From an uncultured Bacteroidales bacterium (GTDB lineage: Bacteria > Bacteroidota > Bacteroidia > Bacteroidales > Salinivirgaceae): DNA of 64,000 nt. Of the stretch, positions 24,210 through 33,283 are shown in pieces (positions within the stretch are counted from its first letter, which is position 1; each line of letters begins with the position of its first letter). The position numbers and the translations under genes were made by a program. The notes below the pieces were generated by a model. It was not told the DNA's origin. It saw only the letters and a program-made list of their open reading frames with translations, and did not search any database. The stretch is from positions 62,001 to 126,000 of the forward strand of contig CALJOM010000011.1 in the NCBI GenBank assembly GCA_937981765.1. Reading direction: 5' to 3'.

Positions 24210-26486
24210 TTAGATAGTTTTCTTTGCTTTAAGGTACTTGTCAATAGCTTGTGCAGCCTTTTTTCCGGCACCCATTGCCAATATAACGGTTGCTGAACCG
24301 GTTACTACATCGCCTCCTGCAAACACGCCATCAATACTGGTTTCTCCATTTCCGGTGGCAATCACCCGATGACGGTTATCAACTTTGAGTCCGGAGGTGG
24401 TTGAGGCAATCAATGGATTGGGAGATGTCCCCAGAGCCATAATTACTGTGTCACAAGCTAGGTCAAATTCCGATCCGGGGATAACTACCGGGCTTCTTCT
24501 GCCCGATTGATCGGGTTCGCCCAATTCCATTCGTACGCAGCGCATGCCTCTGACCCATCCTTTTTCATCTCCAAGTATTTCAACGGGATTGGTTAACAGG
24601 TAAAACTTAACGCCTTCTTCCTTAGCATGTTCAATCTCTTCGCGTCGAGCTGGTAGTTCTTTGTCGCTGCGGCGATAAACAATAGAGACCTCGGTTCCGA
24701 AACGTATTGCCGTACGGGCAGCGTCCATGGCTACGTTACCTCCACCCACAACAGCAACTTGTTTTCCAAAGCGTATGGGGGTTTGATAATCCTTATGAAA
24801 GGCTTTCATTAAATTGTTACGCGTAAGAAACTCATTGGCGGATAAAACTCCATTGAGATTTTCCCCGGGAATGTTCATAAAGTTTGGCAATCCGGCTCCC
24901 GTGCCTATAAAAACAGCGTCGAATCCTTCTTTGGTACGGAGTTGTTCTATGGTGACGGTTTTTCCAACAATAACGTTGGTTTCAATGGTAACCCCCATCT
25001 GTTTTAATCCTTCAATTTCGGGCTTAACTACCGTTTCTTTAGGAAGTCGAAATTCGGGGATTCCATACTCCAGAACTCCTCCGGGTTTGTGAAAACTTTC
25101 AAAAATGGTAACATCGTATCCCATTCGGCACAGCTCGGCTGCACAGGTTAATCCTGCCGGCCCTGAACCAATTACTGCAACTTTACCCAGAGTTTTAACG
25201 GGAATTTCAGTTTTTGGTATGGCATTATGTTCCCTGGCCCAGTCACCTACAAAACGTTCCAGTCGTCCAATGGCAACAGGTTCGCCTTTTTTACCAACAA
25301 CACATACGCCCTCGCATTGTATTTCTTGAGGACATACGCGGCCGCACACCGATGGGAGCATGGTGTCGGCGTATAGAATTTTTGCAGCCTCCGCAAAGTT
25401 TTTTTCTCGGATTTGCTTTATAAATCCCGGAATATTTATGCTTACCGGACAATGGGCAACACATTGAGGGTTTTTACATTGGATGCATCGTTCGGCTTCG
25501 GCTATAGCTTCCTCCTGGTTATAGCCAAAAGTTACTTCCGCAAAATTGTTACGGCGTGCTTCGGGGGTTTGCTCCCGCATTGGCACCCGTTTTTTGGGTA
25601 TAATCTGGGTTTCAATTCGGATGCTTTCAGGGCGTAGAGCTTCGTCGCCTTTTTTAATCACTGTTCCGCTTTCTTCACTTTTGTACATGGATTGCCTACG
25701 CATTGCTTCTGGGAAGTCGATGGCATGCGCATCGAATTCAGGTCCATCGTAACAGGCAAATTTTGTTTTATTGTTTACAGTTACCCTGCATGCTCCACAC
25801 ATACCAGCCCCGCAAACCATTAAGGTGTTGAGCGATGCAATGGTTCGAATGTTAACGGTTTTGGTATAGTCCGAAACCGATTTCATCATGATCATTGGGC
25901 CGATAACAATAACCTCGTCGTAGCGAATTCCCTTTTCTTCCGTGAGATGTTTTAGCAGTTGAGTAGCGTTCCCTTTAAATCCTTGGCTGCCATCATCTGT
26001 TGATATGTAGAGGTTTTTGGTAATGGGAGAAAACTCATCGACTAGGATAAGATACTCTTTGCTTCGCGCAGCGAGAATAACATCCACCGGAACACCGTTT
26101 CGGTGCATCCACTTAACTTGAGGAAAAACAGGCGCAGCACCGACACCCCCGCCGATGAACAAAATTCGTTTTTGTTTGAGCGTTTCTATCGGTTGAGTAA
26201 TAAATTCTGAAGGCCTTCCCAGTGGTCCGGCAAACTCTTTAAAGCTATCACCGGCATTGAGGGTACTCATGGCCTGTGTCGATTTGCCAACGACTTGGAA
26301 AACAATGGTAATAGAGCCTTCATCGCTATTCGAGTCACATATGGTTAGCGGGACACGTTCGCCATAGCTGCTGTTCATGGCCATTAAAAATTGTCCCGGA
26401 AGAGCTGACTCAGCCATTCTTGGCGCCTTTACTTTCATCCGATATATAGCTGGAGCCAATAACTCTTTGGTAAGTATTACGTACAT
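24210..26486 (-). CDS. NfnAB-like fusion: ferredoxin-NADP reductase-type subunit joined to glutamate-synthase-small-subunit-type flavoprotein
   Basis: The 758-residue protein joins two parts. Residues 1 to about 285 are a DHODH electron-transfer/SudB-like FAD-NAD domain with a [2Fe-2S] motif CGAGMCGAC followed by a fourth Cys (KFAC). Residues about 320-758 are GltD-like: iron-sulfur motifs CIQCKNPQCVAHCP and CGRVCPQEIQCEGVC, FAD motif VIGSGPAGLTCAAEL and NADP motif VVGGGNVAMDAARTA. This matches the subunits of NADH-dependent ferredoxin:NADP oxidoreductase (Nfn) fused into one chain, often annotated as glutamate synthase. No GltB large subunit is present, so electron bifurcation or transhydrogenation is more likely than glutamate synthesis (inference). 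Confidence 0.85.
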   Translation of the reverse strand: MYVILTKELLAPAIYRMKVKAPRMAESALPGQFLMAMNSSYGERVPLTICDSNSDEGSITIVFQVVGKSTQAMSTLNAGDSFKEFAGPLGRPSEFITQPIETLKQKRILFIGGGVGAAPVFPQVKWMHRNGVPVDVILAARSKEYLILVDEFSPITKNLYISTDDGSQGFKGNATQLLKHLTEEKGIRYDEVIVIGPMIMMKSVSDYTKTVNIRTIASLNTLMVCGAGMCGACRVTVNNKTKFACYDGPEFDAHAIDFPEAMRRQSMYKSEESGTVIKKGDEALRPESIRIETQIIPKKRVPMREQTPEARRNNFAEVTFGYNQEEAIAEAERCIQCKNPQCVAHCPVSINIPGFIKQIREKNFAEAAKILYADTMLPSVCGRVCPQEIQCEGVCVVGKKGEPVAIGRLERFVGDWAREHNAIPKTEIPVKTLGKVAVIGSGPAGLTCAAELCRMGYDVTIFESFHKPGGVLEYGIPEFRLPKETVVKPEIEGLKQMGVTIETNVIVGKTVTIEQLRTKEGFDAVFIGTGAGLPNFMNIPGENLNGVLSANEFLTRNNLMKAFHKDYQTPIRFGKQVAVVGGGNVAMDAARTAIRFGTEVSIVYRRSDKELPARREEIEHAKEEGVKFYLLTNPVEILGDEKGWVRGMRCVRMELGEPDQSGRRSPVVIPGSEFDLACDTVIMALGTSPNPLIASTTSGLKVDNRHRVIATGNGETSIDGVFAGGDVVTGSATVILAMGAGKKAAQAIDKYLKAKKTI

Positions 26487-26512
26487 AAATTGGGTAGATT
26501 ATTCAAAAAAAA

Positions 26513-28240
26513 TTACCGACTGTGAATAGGATGGGGTTTGATGTCTTTAATCCGAAGTTGAAGTGTGTATTTTCCGCGATATTCGTTTTCTTCAAGCGTG
26601 TAGCAAATGTCTAACGGGTGCTTGTTAGCTATTGCATGCCAATGTTGCGACAAGTTGAAAGCAATTGCCGGAAACTGAATTTGTGGATTGTTGATATCGT
26701 AAACCATAAGGCGTAGATGTGCTCCGGTTTTTCCTACGCATTGTCCAACGGCATGAACGTTTTGGGCAACAAAAACCGGCGACATATTCCCCGGCCCAAA
26801 AGGGCGGAATGCTTTTAACTGCCCCCAAAGACGCGGAACGATCTGAGAAATGGAAAGGTAAGCATCGCAGTGAATTTTTTGAACAGTGTGCTCGGGTTGA
26901 ATGGTGCGCGCAACGACATGTTCGAATCGGCGGGTAAACTGTTCAAGGTTCTCTTCTTGCAACGAAAGACCAGCAGCATACATGTGCCCACCGTAATTTT
27001 CCAACAAATCGTCGCATTCGGCTATGGCTTCATAGATATTGAAGCCGGGAACACTTCTGGCCGATCCGGTTACCATGCCGTTACTGCGGGTAAAAATTAT
27101 AGTGGGTTTGTGGAAATGTTCAACCAAACGCGAGGCAACAATGCCTATCACACCTTTATGCCATCGAGGGTTAAACAGTACTGTGGCTTTCTTTTCCGAA
27201 AGGTCGGATAGCCGACTGAGTTGGTCTATAGCCTCGTTGGTAGTTTCGCGGTCGATTTCTTTTCGGGCCTGGTTATCCGAATCAATCCTTAGGGCGATTT
27301 CTCTGGCCTGGTTAAGGTTGGTGGAGACAAGAAGGTCCACCGCCATTTGGCCGGAGTCGATTCTGCCGGCGGCATTGATTCGGGGACCGATTTTAAAAAC
27401 AATATCGGCCACATCAATTTTTCCAAATGGAATTAAAGCTACTTCGGCAATGGCACGTAGTCCTATCGATGGGTCTGTGTTGAGTTTTTCCAGTCCGAAA
27501 AAGGTTAATATGCGGTTCTCTCCGATTATTGGAACAATATCGGAGGCAATGCTCACGGCAACGTAGTCCAAATGGTCAAGAACGTATCGTTCATCTATCC
27601 CGTTCATTTTGGCGTAGGCCTGCAATAGTTTGAATCCTACACCGCAGCCCGATAATTCTTTGAAAGGATATTTACAGTCGGGACGTTTTGGATCTAGAAC
27701 TGCCACAGCTTCCGGCAGGGTATCGCCTGGGTTATGATGATCGCAAATAATGTAGTCAATGTTCTTTTCACGAGCATAACGCATTTTCTCAACCGCCTTT
27801 ATTCCGCAATCGAGAGCAATTACAAGTTTAACGTCTTTTTCAGCGGCGTAATCTATTGAGCTAATAGAAATTCCGTACCCCTCAGAATAGCGATCGGGAA
27901 TATAATAAATCAGGTTTTTGTACCAACGGTTGAAAAATCGGTAAATCATGGCCACGGAGGAAGTTCCGTCCACATCGTAATCTCCATAAACCATTATTTT
28001 TTCGTTATTGCGAATGGCGTGGTTGATTCTTTCAACGGCTTTCGCCATATCGGTCATCAGAAATGGATCGTGGAGATTGGCCAAATCCGGACGGAAGAAA
28101 TCCCTAGCTGCATCAAAATTGTCGATCCCTCGATTGATAAGTAAATGTGTTAAAACCTCTTCCAATTGTAGTTGGCGTGAAAGGGTTTTAACCAATTGTG
28201 GATCTGCAGGTGGGGCTACTTCCCAAATCTTCTCTTCCAT
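26513..28240 (-). CDS. recJ: Single-stranded-DNA-specific exonuclease RecJ
   Basis: RecJ degrades single-stranded DNA 5' to 3' during recombination and repair. The 575-residue protein has the DHH-superfamily motifs in order: VYGDYDVDGTSSVAM, the second-motif Asp in VIALDCGI, the DHH motif in ICDHHNPGD, and FKIGPRINAAGRI. The DHHA1 domain contains SARSVPGFNIYEAI and NYGGHMYAAGL, and an OB-like C-terminus follows. Length is normal. It is the first gene of a run with the Nfn-like fusion (26 bases apart) and dapD. Confidence 0.95.
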   Translation of the reverse strand: MEEKIWEVAPPADPQLVKTLSRQLQLEEVLTHLLINRGIDNFDAARDFFRPDLANLHDPFLMTDMAKAVERINHAIRNNEKIMVYGDYDVDGTSSVAMIYRFFNRWYKNLIYYIPDRYSEGYGISISSIDYAAEKDVKLVIALDCGIKAVEKMRYAREKNIDYIICDHHNPGDTLPEAVAVLDPKRPDCKYPFKELSGCGVGFKLLQAYAKMNGIDERYVLDHLDYVAVSIASDIVPIIGENRILTFFGLEKLNTDPSIGLRAIAEVALIPFGKIDVADIVFKIGPRINAAGRIDSGQMAVDLLVSTNLNQAREIALRIDSDNQARKEIDRETTNEAIDQLSRLSDLSEKKATVLFNPRWHKGVIGIVASRLVEHFHKPTIIFTRSNGMVTGSARSVPGFNIYEAIAECDDLLENYGGHMYAAGLSLQEENLEQFTRRFEHVVARTIQPEHTVQKIHCDAYLSISQIVPRLWGQLKAFRPFGPGNMSPVFVAQNVHAVGQCVGKTGAHLRLMVYDINNPQIQFPAIAFNLSQHWHAIANKHPLDICYTLEENEYRGKYTLQLRIKDIKPHPIHSR

Positions 28241-28591
28241 TTCCTTTGTTTGCTCCTCGGGTTTTTATAGTTTTATTAATGTCCCCCAACCACCGTTGGT
28301 AATACAGCCTGTAAAGTTACGAATATTTCGTTGTAATTTAAAATTTCATTTATGAACTGGTGTTTAAATTTTAGATAGTTTCATATTTAAATAAATGTGG
28401 TTATTTGTTGGCGAATGGTATTGATAAATTTGCCTAAAACAATTCTCAGTGGTTGCGTATGCCTTAAATAAGCAACGTGATTTTGAAGGGTGTTTCAAAA
28501 TCACGTTGGATGAAAAATGAGGTTTATAAATGGGAAATTCTTTCCCTAAAAAACGTTTATTTCAGGTTTTTGAAATTTTTAAGTCTTGAAA
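28241..28591. other. Intergenic region between the NYN-CSD gene and recJ
   Basis: This 351-base A/T-rich stretch holds one strong hairpin (listed separately). A TAACTTTA sequence near 28318 on the minus strand is one mismatch from the -7 consensus and could serve recJ. No ORF longer than background and no structured RNA family was recognised. Confidence 0.5.
28473..28508 (-). terminator. Strong hairpin after the NYN-CSD gene
   Basis: A perfect 15-bp stem CAACGTGATTTTGAA / TTCAAAATCACGTTG surrounds a 6-base loop, about 85 bases after the NYN-CSD stop. The following minus-strand sequence CTTATTTAAG is only moderately T-rich, so it may terminate or protect the 3' end of that transcript. Confidence 0.5.
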
Positions 28592-29530
28592 TTAATCGTT
28601 GTACGAAAAATCTTTGAGTACTTTAATGTTAAGCGCGCAATATCCATGGTTGTTCTTACCAAGGTAAAATTCTACGGAGTCGCCTACCTCAATTTCATTA
28701 AAATCTGCATTATCTAATTCCCCGTAATAAAAGAAAATGTTGTTTCCATCAATCTCATCTTCGGGTTTAATAAATCCGTATCCTTCCTTAAGTGTCTGGA
28801 TTGAACCACGATAGGGGAAATCGGAAAGTTTTTCCGGTTTTTGAACTTGTTCCATATCTTCATTACGGGGAATTTCAGTGTATTTTTTCGCAAATGGGTT
28901 CTTTTTAACAAAGAGTGTGTTTATCAAACTGTCGTTGGTTCGTAATTTTTCTTCGATAATTGAGTGCATATCAACCGGGTAGCTTGCTTCGTTTAGAAGT
29001 TGCTGGGGTGTGTAGGCGGTCATGGTGCGGCCTAGTGGATCAACGTATTGGTATTCCCAACTTAGAATCATTACTCTGGTTCCCCGAGCATTTAATTTTT
29101 TTACCAACGGAAGATACTCAAGGCTTGATACCAGAAGCACTACGATATCGAATTTTTTGTAGAAGGTGAGTTCAAGGGCCTCTAAGGATAAGGAAATTTC
29201 GATGCTGTTTTCTTCCTTTTGAGTTATAGGGAAATAGTGGGTGGTAATACCCGAACTCATCAGAATATCATCGAACTGGCGCTCTGCCATCAGTTTGTTC
29301 GACTTAAAACTTTCCAGTGCCAGAAATCGTCCCTTAAAATATTGTGAATCAATAATCTGAACGTAACACGGATCGATTTCTTCGTACGAAGCAATGGTTC
29401 TGCGAATAAACTCGTGCAATCCTGTGAGGCTTAGGCGCGTTTTTTTCGGATGAATGTAATTGTAATAATTACTTACGTGGGCAAAATAATGTCCGTCATA
29501 GAAAATCCCTACTTTAACTAAAGTTTTCAT
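28592..29530 (-). CDS. NYN (PIN-like) domain protein fused to a cold-shock domain
   Basis: The 312-residue protein starts with a NYN/LabA-like domain (VGIFYDGHYFAHVSNYY; later IVVLLVSSLEYLPLVKKLN and RVMILSWEY). These contain the conserved acidic positions of this putative RNase fold (Asp in FYDG, Ser/Glu region of SSLEY). After a linker, residues about 235-305 form a cold-shock/S1-like domain: RGSIQTLKEGYGFIKPED and IFFYYGELD, close to the RNP-type motifs of CspA. This suggests RNA binding tied to RNA cleavage. It is a single gene with no obvious promoter consensus. Confidence 0.8.
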   Translation of the reverse strand: MKTLVKVGIFYDGHYFAHVSNYYNYIHPKKTRLSLTGLHEFIRRTIASYEEIDPCYVQIIDSQYFKGRFLALESFKSNKLMAERQFDDILMSSGITTHYFPITQKEENSIEISLSLEALELTFYKKFDIVVLLVSSLEYLPLVKKLNARGTRVMILSWEYQYVDPLGRTMTAYTPQQLLNEASYPVDMHSIIEEKLRTNDSLINTLFVKKNPFAKKYTEIPRNEDMEQVQKPEKLSDFPYRGSIQTLKEGYGFIKPEDEIDGNNIFFYYGELDNADFNEIEVGDSVEFYLGKNNHGYCALNIKVLKDFSYND

Positions 29531-29623
29531 TGTCTGGTTTTTATTGGTTCTTAATTCTTTTTGTTGCTTAAAAATGCTAAAATATCATTAACTGTTGGGT
29601 TGACTTTTGTTTTGCAAAAACAC

Positions 29624-30997
29624 TTATTTAATTAATTGCTGTACTTTGGCCACAATAGTCTGGGCTGTTTCGATATTTTCTGCCTCAGCATAAATGCGTA
29701 TTATTGGTTCGGTGTTCGATTTTCTAAGATGCACCCAACCTTCGGGGAGGTCAATTTTTATGCCATCAATAGTGTTGAGGGTTGCGTTTGAAAAATGGGA
29801 TGCAATTTTGGGTGCTAGGCTTTGAAAATCTATGGGGTTGGAGAGATCTATTTTCGATTTAATCATAACATAGTTTGGATAATCTTTTTTGAGTTGGCTC
29901 AGCGATTTGCCTGAATCAGCCAAATGCGATAAGATCAAAGCTATGCCTACCAGCCCATCTCTACCGTAGTGTAGTTCGGGATAAATTACACCTCCATTTC
30001 CTTCACCGCCAATGATGGCGTTAGTTTCTTTCATTTTGGCTACTACGTTTACTTCTCCCACGGCTGCTGCCTCGTAACGGTATCCATATTTGTGAGTTAT
30101 GTCTCTTAGCGCTCTCGATGAGGAGAGATTACTTACAGTGTTTCCGGGAGTATAACGCAACACATAATCGGCAGCTGCCACAATGGTGTATTCCTCTCCG
30201 AATATATTCCCTTTTTCGTCAATCAGAGCCAATCGATCAACATCGGGATCCACAACAATCCCCAGGTTTGCCTTATGGTTTGTTACAGCTTGCATAATTT
30301 CTCCCAGGTGTTGCTCTAAAGGTTCGGGGTTATGAGCGAATATACCGTTGGGCTCTCCGTTTAAAAGTATGACTTCAACACCTAAACGTTCCAAAAGTTT
30401 CGGAATTGCAATGGCTCCAACGCTGTTAATTCCATCAACTACTGCTTTTAATTTAGCCTTTCGAATTTTTTCCGCTTGAACTAACGGCAAGGAAACAATA
30501 GACTCGATATGTTGTTGAATAAAATCGAACTTCGTAACTGTTCCAAGTTTTTCAACTGGCGCATATTCAAAACATTTTTCACCAATTATTTCAACCAGTT
30601 GTTCCCCTTCGTTGGCGCTAATAAATTCTCCTTTTGAATTAAGCAATTTTAATGCGTTCCAATGCATGGGGTTGTGAGATGCTGTAATGATAATGCCTCC
30701 ATCGGCCTTAAAATGAGGTACAGCCATTTCCACCGTTGGGGTGGTAGATAATCCCAGGTCAATAACATCAATTCCGCAGGCAATTAAGGTGTTGATAATC
30801 AGTTCTGAAACCATTTTGCCTGAGATTCTGGCATCGCGTCCTACAACAATGAGGGATTTATCCTTGCTGTTTTTGCCGGAAATAATCCATTGGCCGAATG
30901 CTGAACTGAATTGTACAATCTCAATTGGGGTAAGATTTTCTCCCGCCATGCCGCCAATTGTGCCTCGAATTCCAGAGATTGATACTATTAACGCCAT
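29624..30997 (-). CDS. glmM: Phosphoglucosamine mutase-type phosphohexomutase
   Basis: The 457-residue protein belongs to the alpha-D-phosphohexomutase family. It has VGRDARISGKMVSELI near the N-terminus, the phosphoserine loop TASHNPMHWNALK, the metal-binding loop VDPDVDRLALID and the sugar-phosphate site GEGNGGVIYPELHYGRDG, plus the C-terminal RKSNTEPIIRIYAEA. GlmM converts glucosamine-6-phosphate to glucosamine-1-phosphate for UDP-GlcNAc; in Bacteroidota several such mutases exist, so phosphomannomutase activity is the alternative. It is divergent from the RluB-type gene. Confidence 0.85.
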   Translation of the reverse strand: MALIVSISGIRGTIGGMAGENLTPIEIVQFSSAFGQWIISGKNSKDKSLIVVGRDARISGKMVSELIINTLIACGIDVIDLGLSTTPTVEMAVPHFKADGGIIITASHNPMHWNALKLLNSKGEFISANEGEQLVEIIGEKCFEYAPVEKLGTVTKFDFIQQHIESIVSLPLVQAEKIRKAKLKAVVDGINSVGAIAIPKLLERLGVEVILLNGEPNGIFAHNPEPLEQHLGEIMQAVTNHKANLGIVVDPDVDRLALIDEKGNIFGEEYTIVAAADYVLRYTPGNTVSNLSSSRALRDITHKYGYRYEAAAVGEVNVVAKMKETNAIIGGEGNGGVIYPELHYGRDGLVGIALILSHLADSGKSLSQLKKDYPNYVMIKSKIDLSNPIDFQSLAPKIASHFSNATLNTIDGIKIDLPEGWVHLRKSNTEPIIRIYAEAENIETAQTIVAKVQQLIK

Positions 30998-31115
30998 TTT
31001 TCTCTAATTTTGGGGCTGCAATTTACCACTTTTCGAAAAAATGGCACTACTTTAGCTATTTAAAATTTGCAAACAACACCATTAACGGTTGAGAAATTAG
31101 ATAGAAACAAAAACA

Positions 31116-32468
31116 ATGAAACAACGAATGTCAAACCAGAAAGGGAAACGCACGCCGGGAGGTGATAAATTCCCTAAAAATAACCCGGATAAAGGGAATA
31201 AAAAAAACGAACCAAATCAGAAATTCGACTTTGATGATCCTGGTTTTTGGGATAAAATTGAAAAGGAGCTCGATTTTGAACTCCGTGGAGATTCTGAAAA
31301 AGAATCCGGAAACTCCAGAGGGGCAAAACTTGATAAAGAGCATGACAGATCACGACCTAGGATTTCAAAGAATACTGAACATAGGTCTTCGAAAGATTGG
31401 GGCAAAAAGGCGGAAGGAGAATGGCGGAAACCACCCAAGAAGGATTACAATCAGGATTCGGAAAAGGGGAGTTTTTCAAGAAAACGCGACAATTTTTCGA
31501 ACCAAGATTCAGAGTCGGATCGAAACACCTATTCTAAAATACGTGAAGCCCAATCATTTGAGCCTGGTCGTGTGAAAAAAGAGTTTAGAAATAAACCTCA
31601 GGGGAAAGATTTTGATAGACCATCTCGCTATCGCGATTCAAAAGATTATAACCGTCATCCCGATAAACGTAATTTCAGTCCGAAAGAAAATAGTGCAAAG
31701 GGAAATTCTTATCAGGAACTTATAAGGCTCAACCGATTTATTGCTAATGCGGGTGTTTGTTCCCGTCGGAAGGCCGATGAATTAATCCGCAACGGAGAAA
31801 TTCAGGTTAACGGGCAGGTTATTACTGAGCTTGGCTATAAAGTAAAGAAGGCCGATGTAGTAATCTACAAGGGAAAGCGGTTAGTCCCTGAGAAAAAAGT
31901 GTATATTCTGCTGAATAAGCCCAAAGATACTTTAACTACGGCTAAAGATCCGGAGGGCCGCAGAACCGTGTTCGACCTTATTGCTGGGGCTACTAGTGAA
32001 AGGGTTTATCCTGTTGGGCGATTAGACCGTAACACCACCGGCCTGCTTTTTTTAACCAACGATGGTGAATTGGCCGATCGTCTTATGCACCCCTCGTCGG
32101 AGGTTGAAAAGGTGTATCATGTTGTACTGGATCGAAATTTTGAAAAGTCTGATTTTGAGAAACTAGCTGCCGGAATAGAATTGGAAGATGGATTTATAGC
32201 ACCCGACTCACTAAGTTACACAAACAACAGTTTTAAAGAGCTTGGTGTGGAAATTCACAGTGGCCGTAATCGTATCGTGAGGCGCATGTTTGAGCATCTT
32301 GGCTATAAAGTTGTGAAACTCGACCGGGTACTATATGCGGGATTGACGAAAAAGGGTCTGGAGCGTGGGGCATGGAGGTTTCTTACCCCAAATGAAGTGC
32401 GATATTTGTATTCTAAAGCATCGCAACAGAAATCCGAACACAACTCTCAAACGTCAATAGAGGAGTAG
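31116..32468 (+). CDS. RluB/RsuA-family rRNA pseudouridine synthase with long charged N-terminal extension
   Basis: Residues about 205-435 form a normal RsuA/RluB-type pseudouridine synthase. An S4 RNA-binding domain (RLNRFIANAGVCSRRKADEL) is followed by the catalytic core PVGRLDRNTTGLLFLTNDG with the essential Asp, and HSGRNRIVRRMFEHLGY. The first ~200 residues are highly polar, rich in Lys/Arg/Asp/Glu/Ser/Asn and low in hydrophobics, so almost certainly disordered and perhaps RNA-contacting. Such tails are common in Bacteroidota RluB homologues. truA follows after 5 bases. The start could also be the Met at residue 5. Confidence 0.88.
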   Translation: MKQRMSNQKGKRTPGGDKFPKNNPDKGNKKNEPNQKFDFDDPGFWDKIEKELDFELRGDSEKESGNSRGAKLDKEHDRSRPRISKNTEHRSSKDWGKKAEGEWRKPPKKDYNQDSEKGSFSRKRDNFSNQDSESDRNTYSKIREAQSFEPGRVKKEFRNKPQGKDFDRPSRYRDSKDYNRHPDKRNFSPKENSAKGNSYQELIRLNRFIANAGVCSRRKADELIRNGEIQVNGQVITELGYKVKKADVVIYKGKRLVPEKKVYILLNKPKDTLTTAKDPEGRRTVFDLIAGATSERVYPVGRLDRNTTGLLFLTNDGELADRLMHPSSEVEKVYHVVLDRNFEKSDFEKLAAGIELEDGFIAPDSLSYTNNSFKELGVEIHSGRNRIVRRMFEHLGYKVVKLDRVLYAGLTKKGLERGAWRFLTPNEVRYLYSKASQQKSEHNSQTSIEE

Positions 32469-32473
32469 ATTTC

Positions 32474-33259
32474 ATGCCAAAATTTAAAATAACATTGGAA
32501 TACAACGGATCTAAGTTTCACGGATGGCAGTATCAGCCTAATGTTCCAACCATAATGGGCAAACTGATGGATGCTATCCGTGAAGTTTTTGGTACCAAAG
32601 ATTTTGTGCTATATGGTTCCAGCCGTACCGATAGTGGGGTTCATGCCTTGGAACAGGTTGCCCACCTGCAAATAGATTCGGCAATGCCTCCTCATGTGGT
32701 GTTGGTTCGCCTGAATGAAAAACTGCCCGCATCGATTAACATATTGTCGGTGACAAAGGTGGATAAAAAATTTCATGCTCGATACGATGCCACAGCCCGT
32801 AGTTATGTTTATCATATTTCGCGTCGGCGAACAGCATTTGGAAAAGATTTCTGCTGGTGGGTAAAAGATTCTCTCGATGTATCAAAAATGCAAAAGGCAG
32901 CACACTGCCTGGTAGGAATGCACAATTTTGAATCGTTTGGGCAACCAGAAAAAGCCGGCGAATCCACGCTGGTTAATCTTCAGGCTGTTAATATCCATAC
33001 TTTTGGCGATAGTATTCTTATACACATTGTTGGGTCGCACTTTTTGTGGAAAATGGTGCGACGAATTGTAGGAACCCTCGTTGAAGTGGGTCGAGGCACC
33101 ATTACAGCCGAAGATGTGACTCGGTTTTTAAAGCAGAACTCCGATTTCCCTGCACAACATACAGCCCCTCCTTCGGGGCTTTTTCTTGAAAAAGTATACT
33201 ATCCCGGTGAAAAAATAAGGCTCACTCCCAGGTATTTGATAAACATTGCCCGAGAGTAA
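32474..33259 (+). CDS. truA: tRNA pseudouridine synthase A
   Basis: TruA makes pseudouridine at tRNA positions 38-40. The 261-residue protein has EYNGSKFHGWQYQPN at the N-terminus, the catalytic Asp in GSSRTDSGVHALEQ, and the family motif SHFLWKMVRRIVGTLVEVG near residue 190. Length is normal. It starts 5 bases after the RluB-type gene, so two rRNA/tRNA pseudouridine synthases are made from one message. It converges with the SIMPL gene. Confidence 0.95.
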   Translation: MPKFKITLEYNGSKFHGWQYQPNVPTIMGKLMDAIREVFGTKDFVLYGSSRTDSGVHALEQVAHLQIDSAMPPHVVLVRLNEKLPASINILSVTKVDKKFHARYDATARSYVYHISRRRTAFGKDFCWWVKDSLDVSKMQKAAHCLVGMHNFESFGQPEKAGESTLVNLQAVNIHTFGDSILIHIVGSHFLWKMVRRIVGTLVEVGRGTITAEDVTRFLKQNSDFPAQHTAPPSGLFLEKVYYPGEKIRLTPRYLINIARE

Positions 33260-33283
33260 AATCACGATACACCCAAGGCTGTT

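Noticed and set aside
24814-25752. Open frames opposite the Nfn-like fusion
   Set aside because: They are antisense to conserved iron-sulfur and flavin motifs and have no start signal or family features.
26625-27566. Open frames opposite recJ
   Set aside because: They overlap the RecJ motifs on the other strand and show no recognisable protein features.
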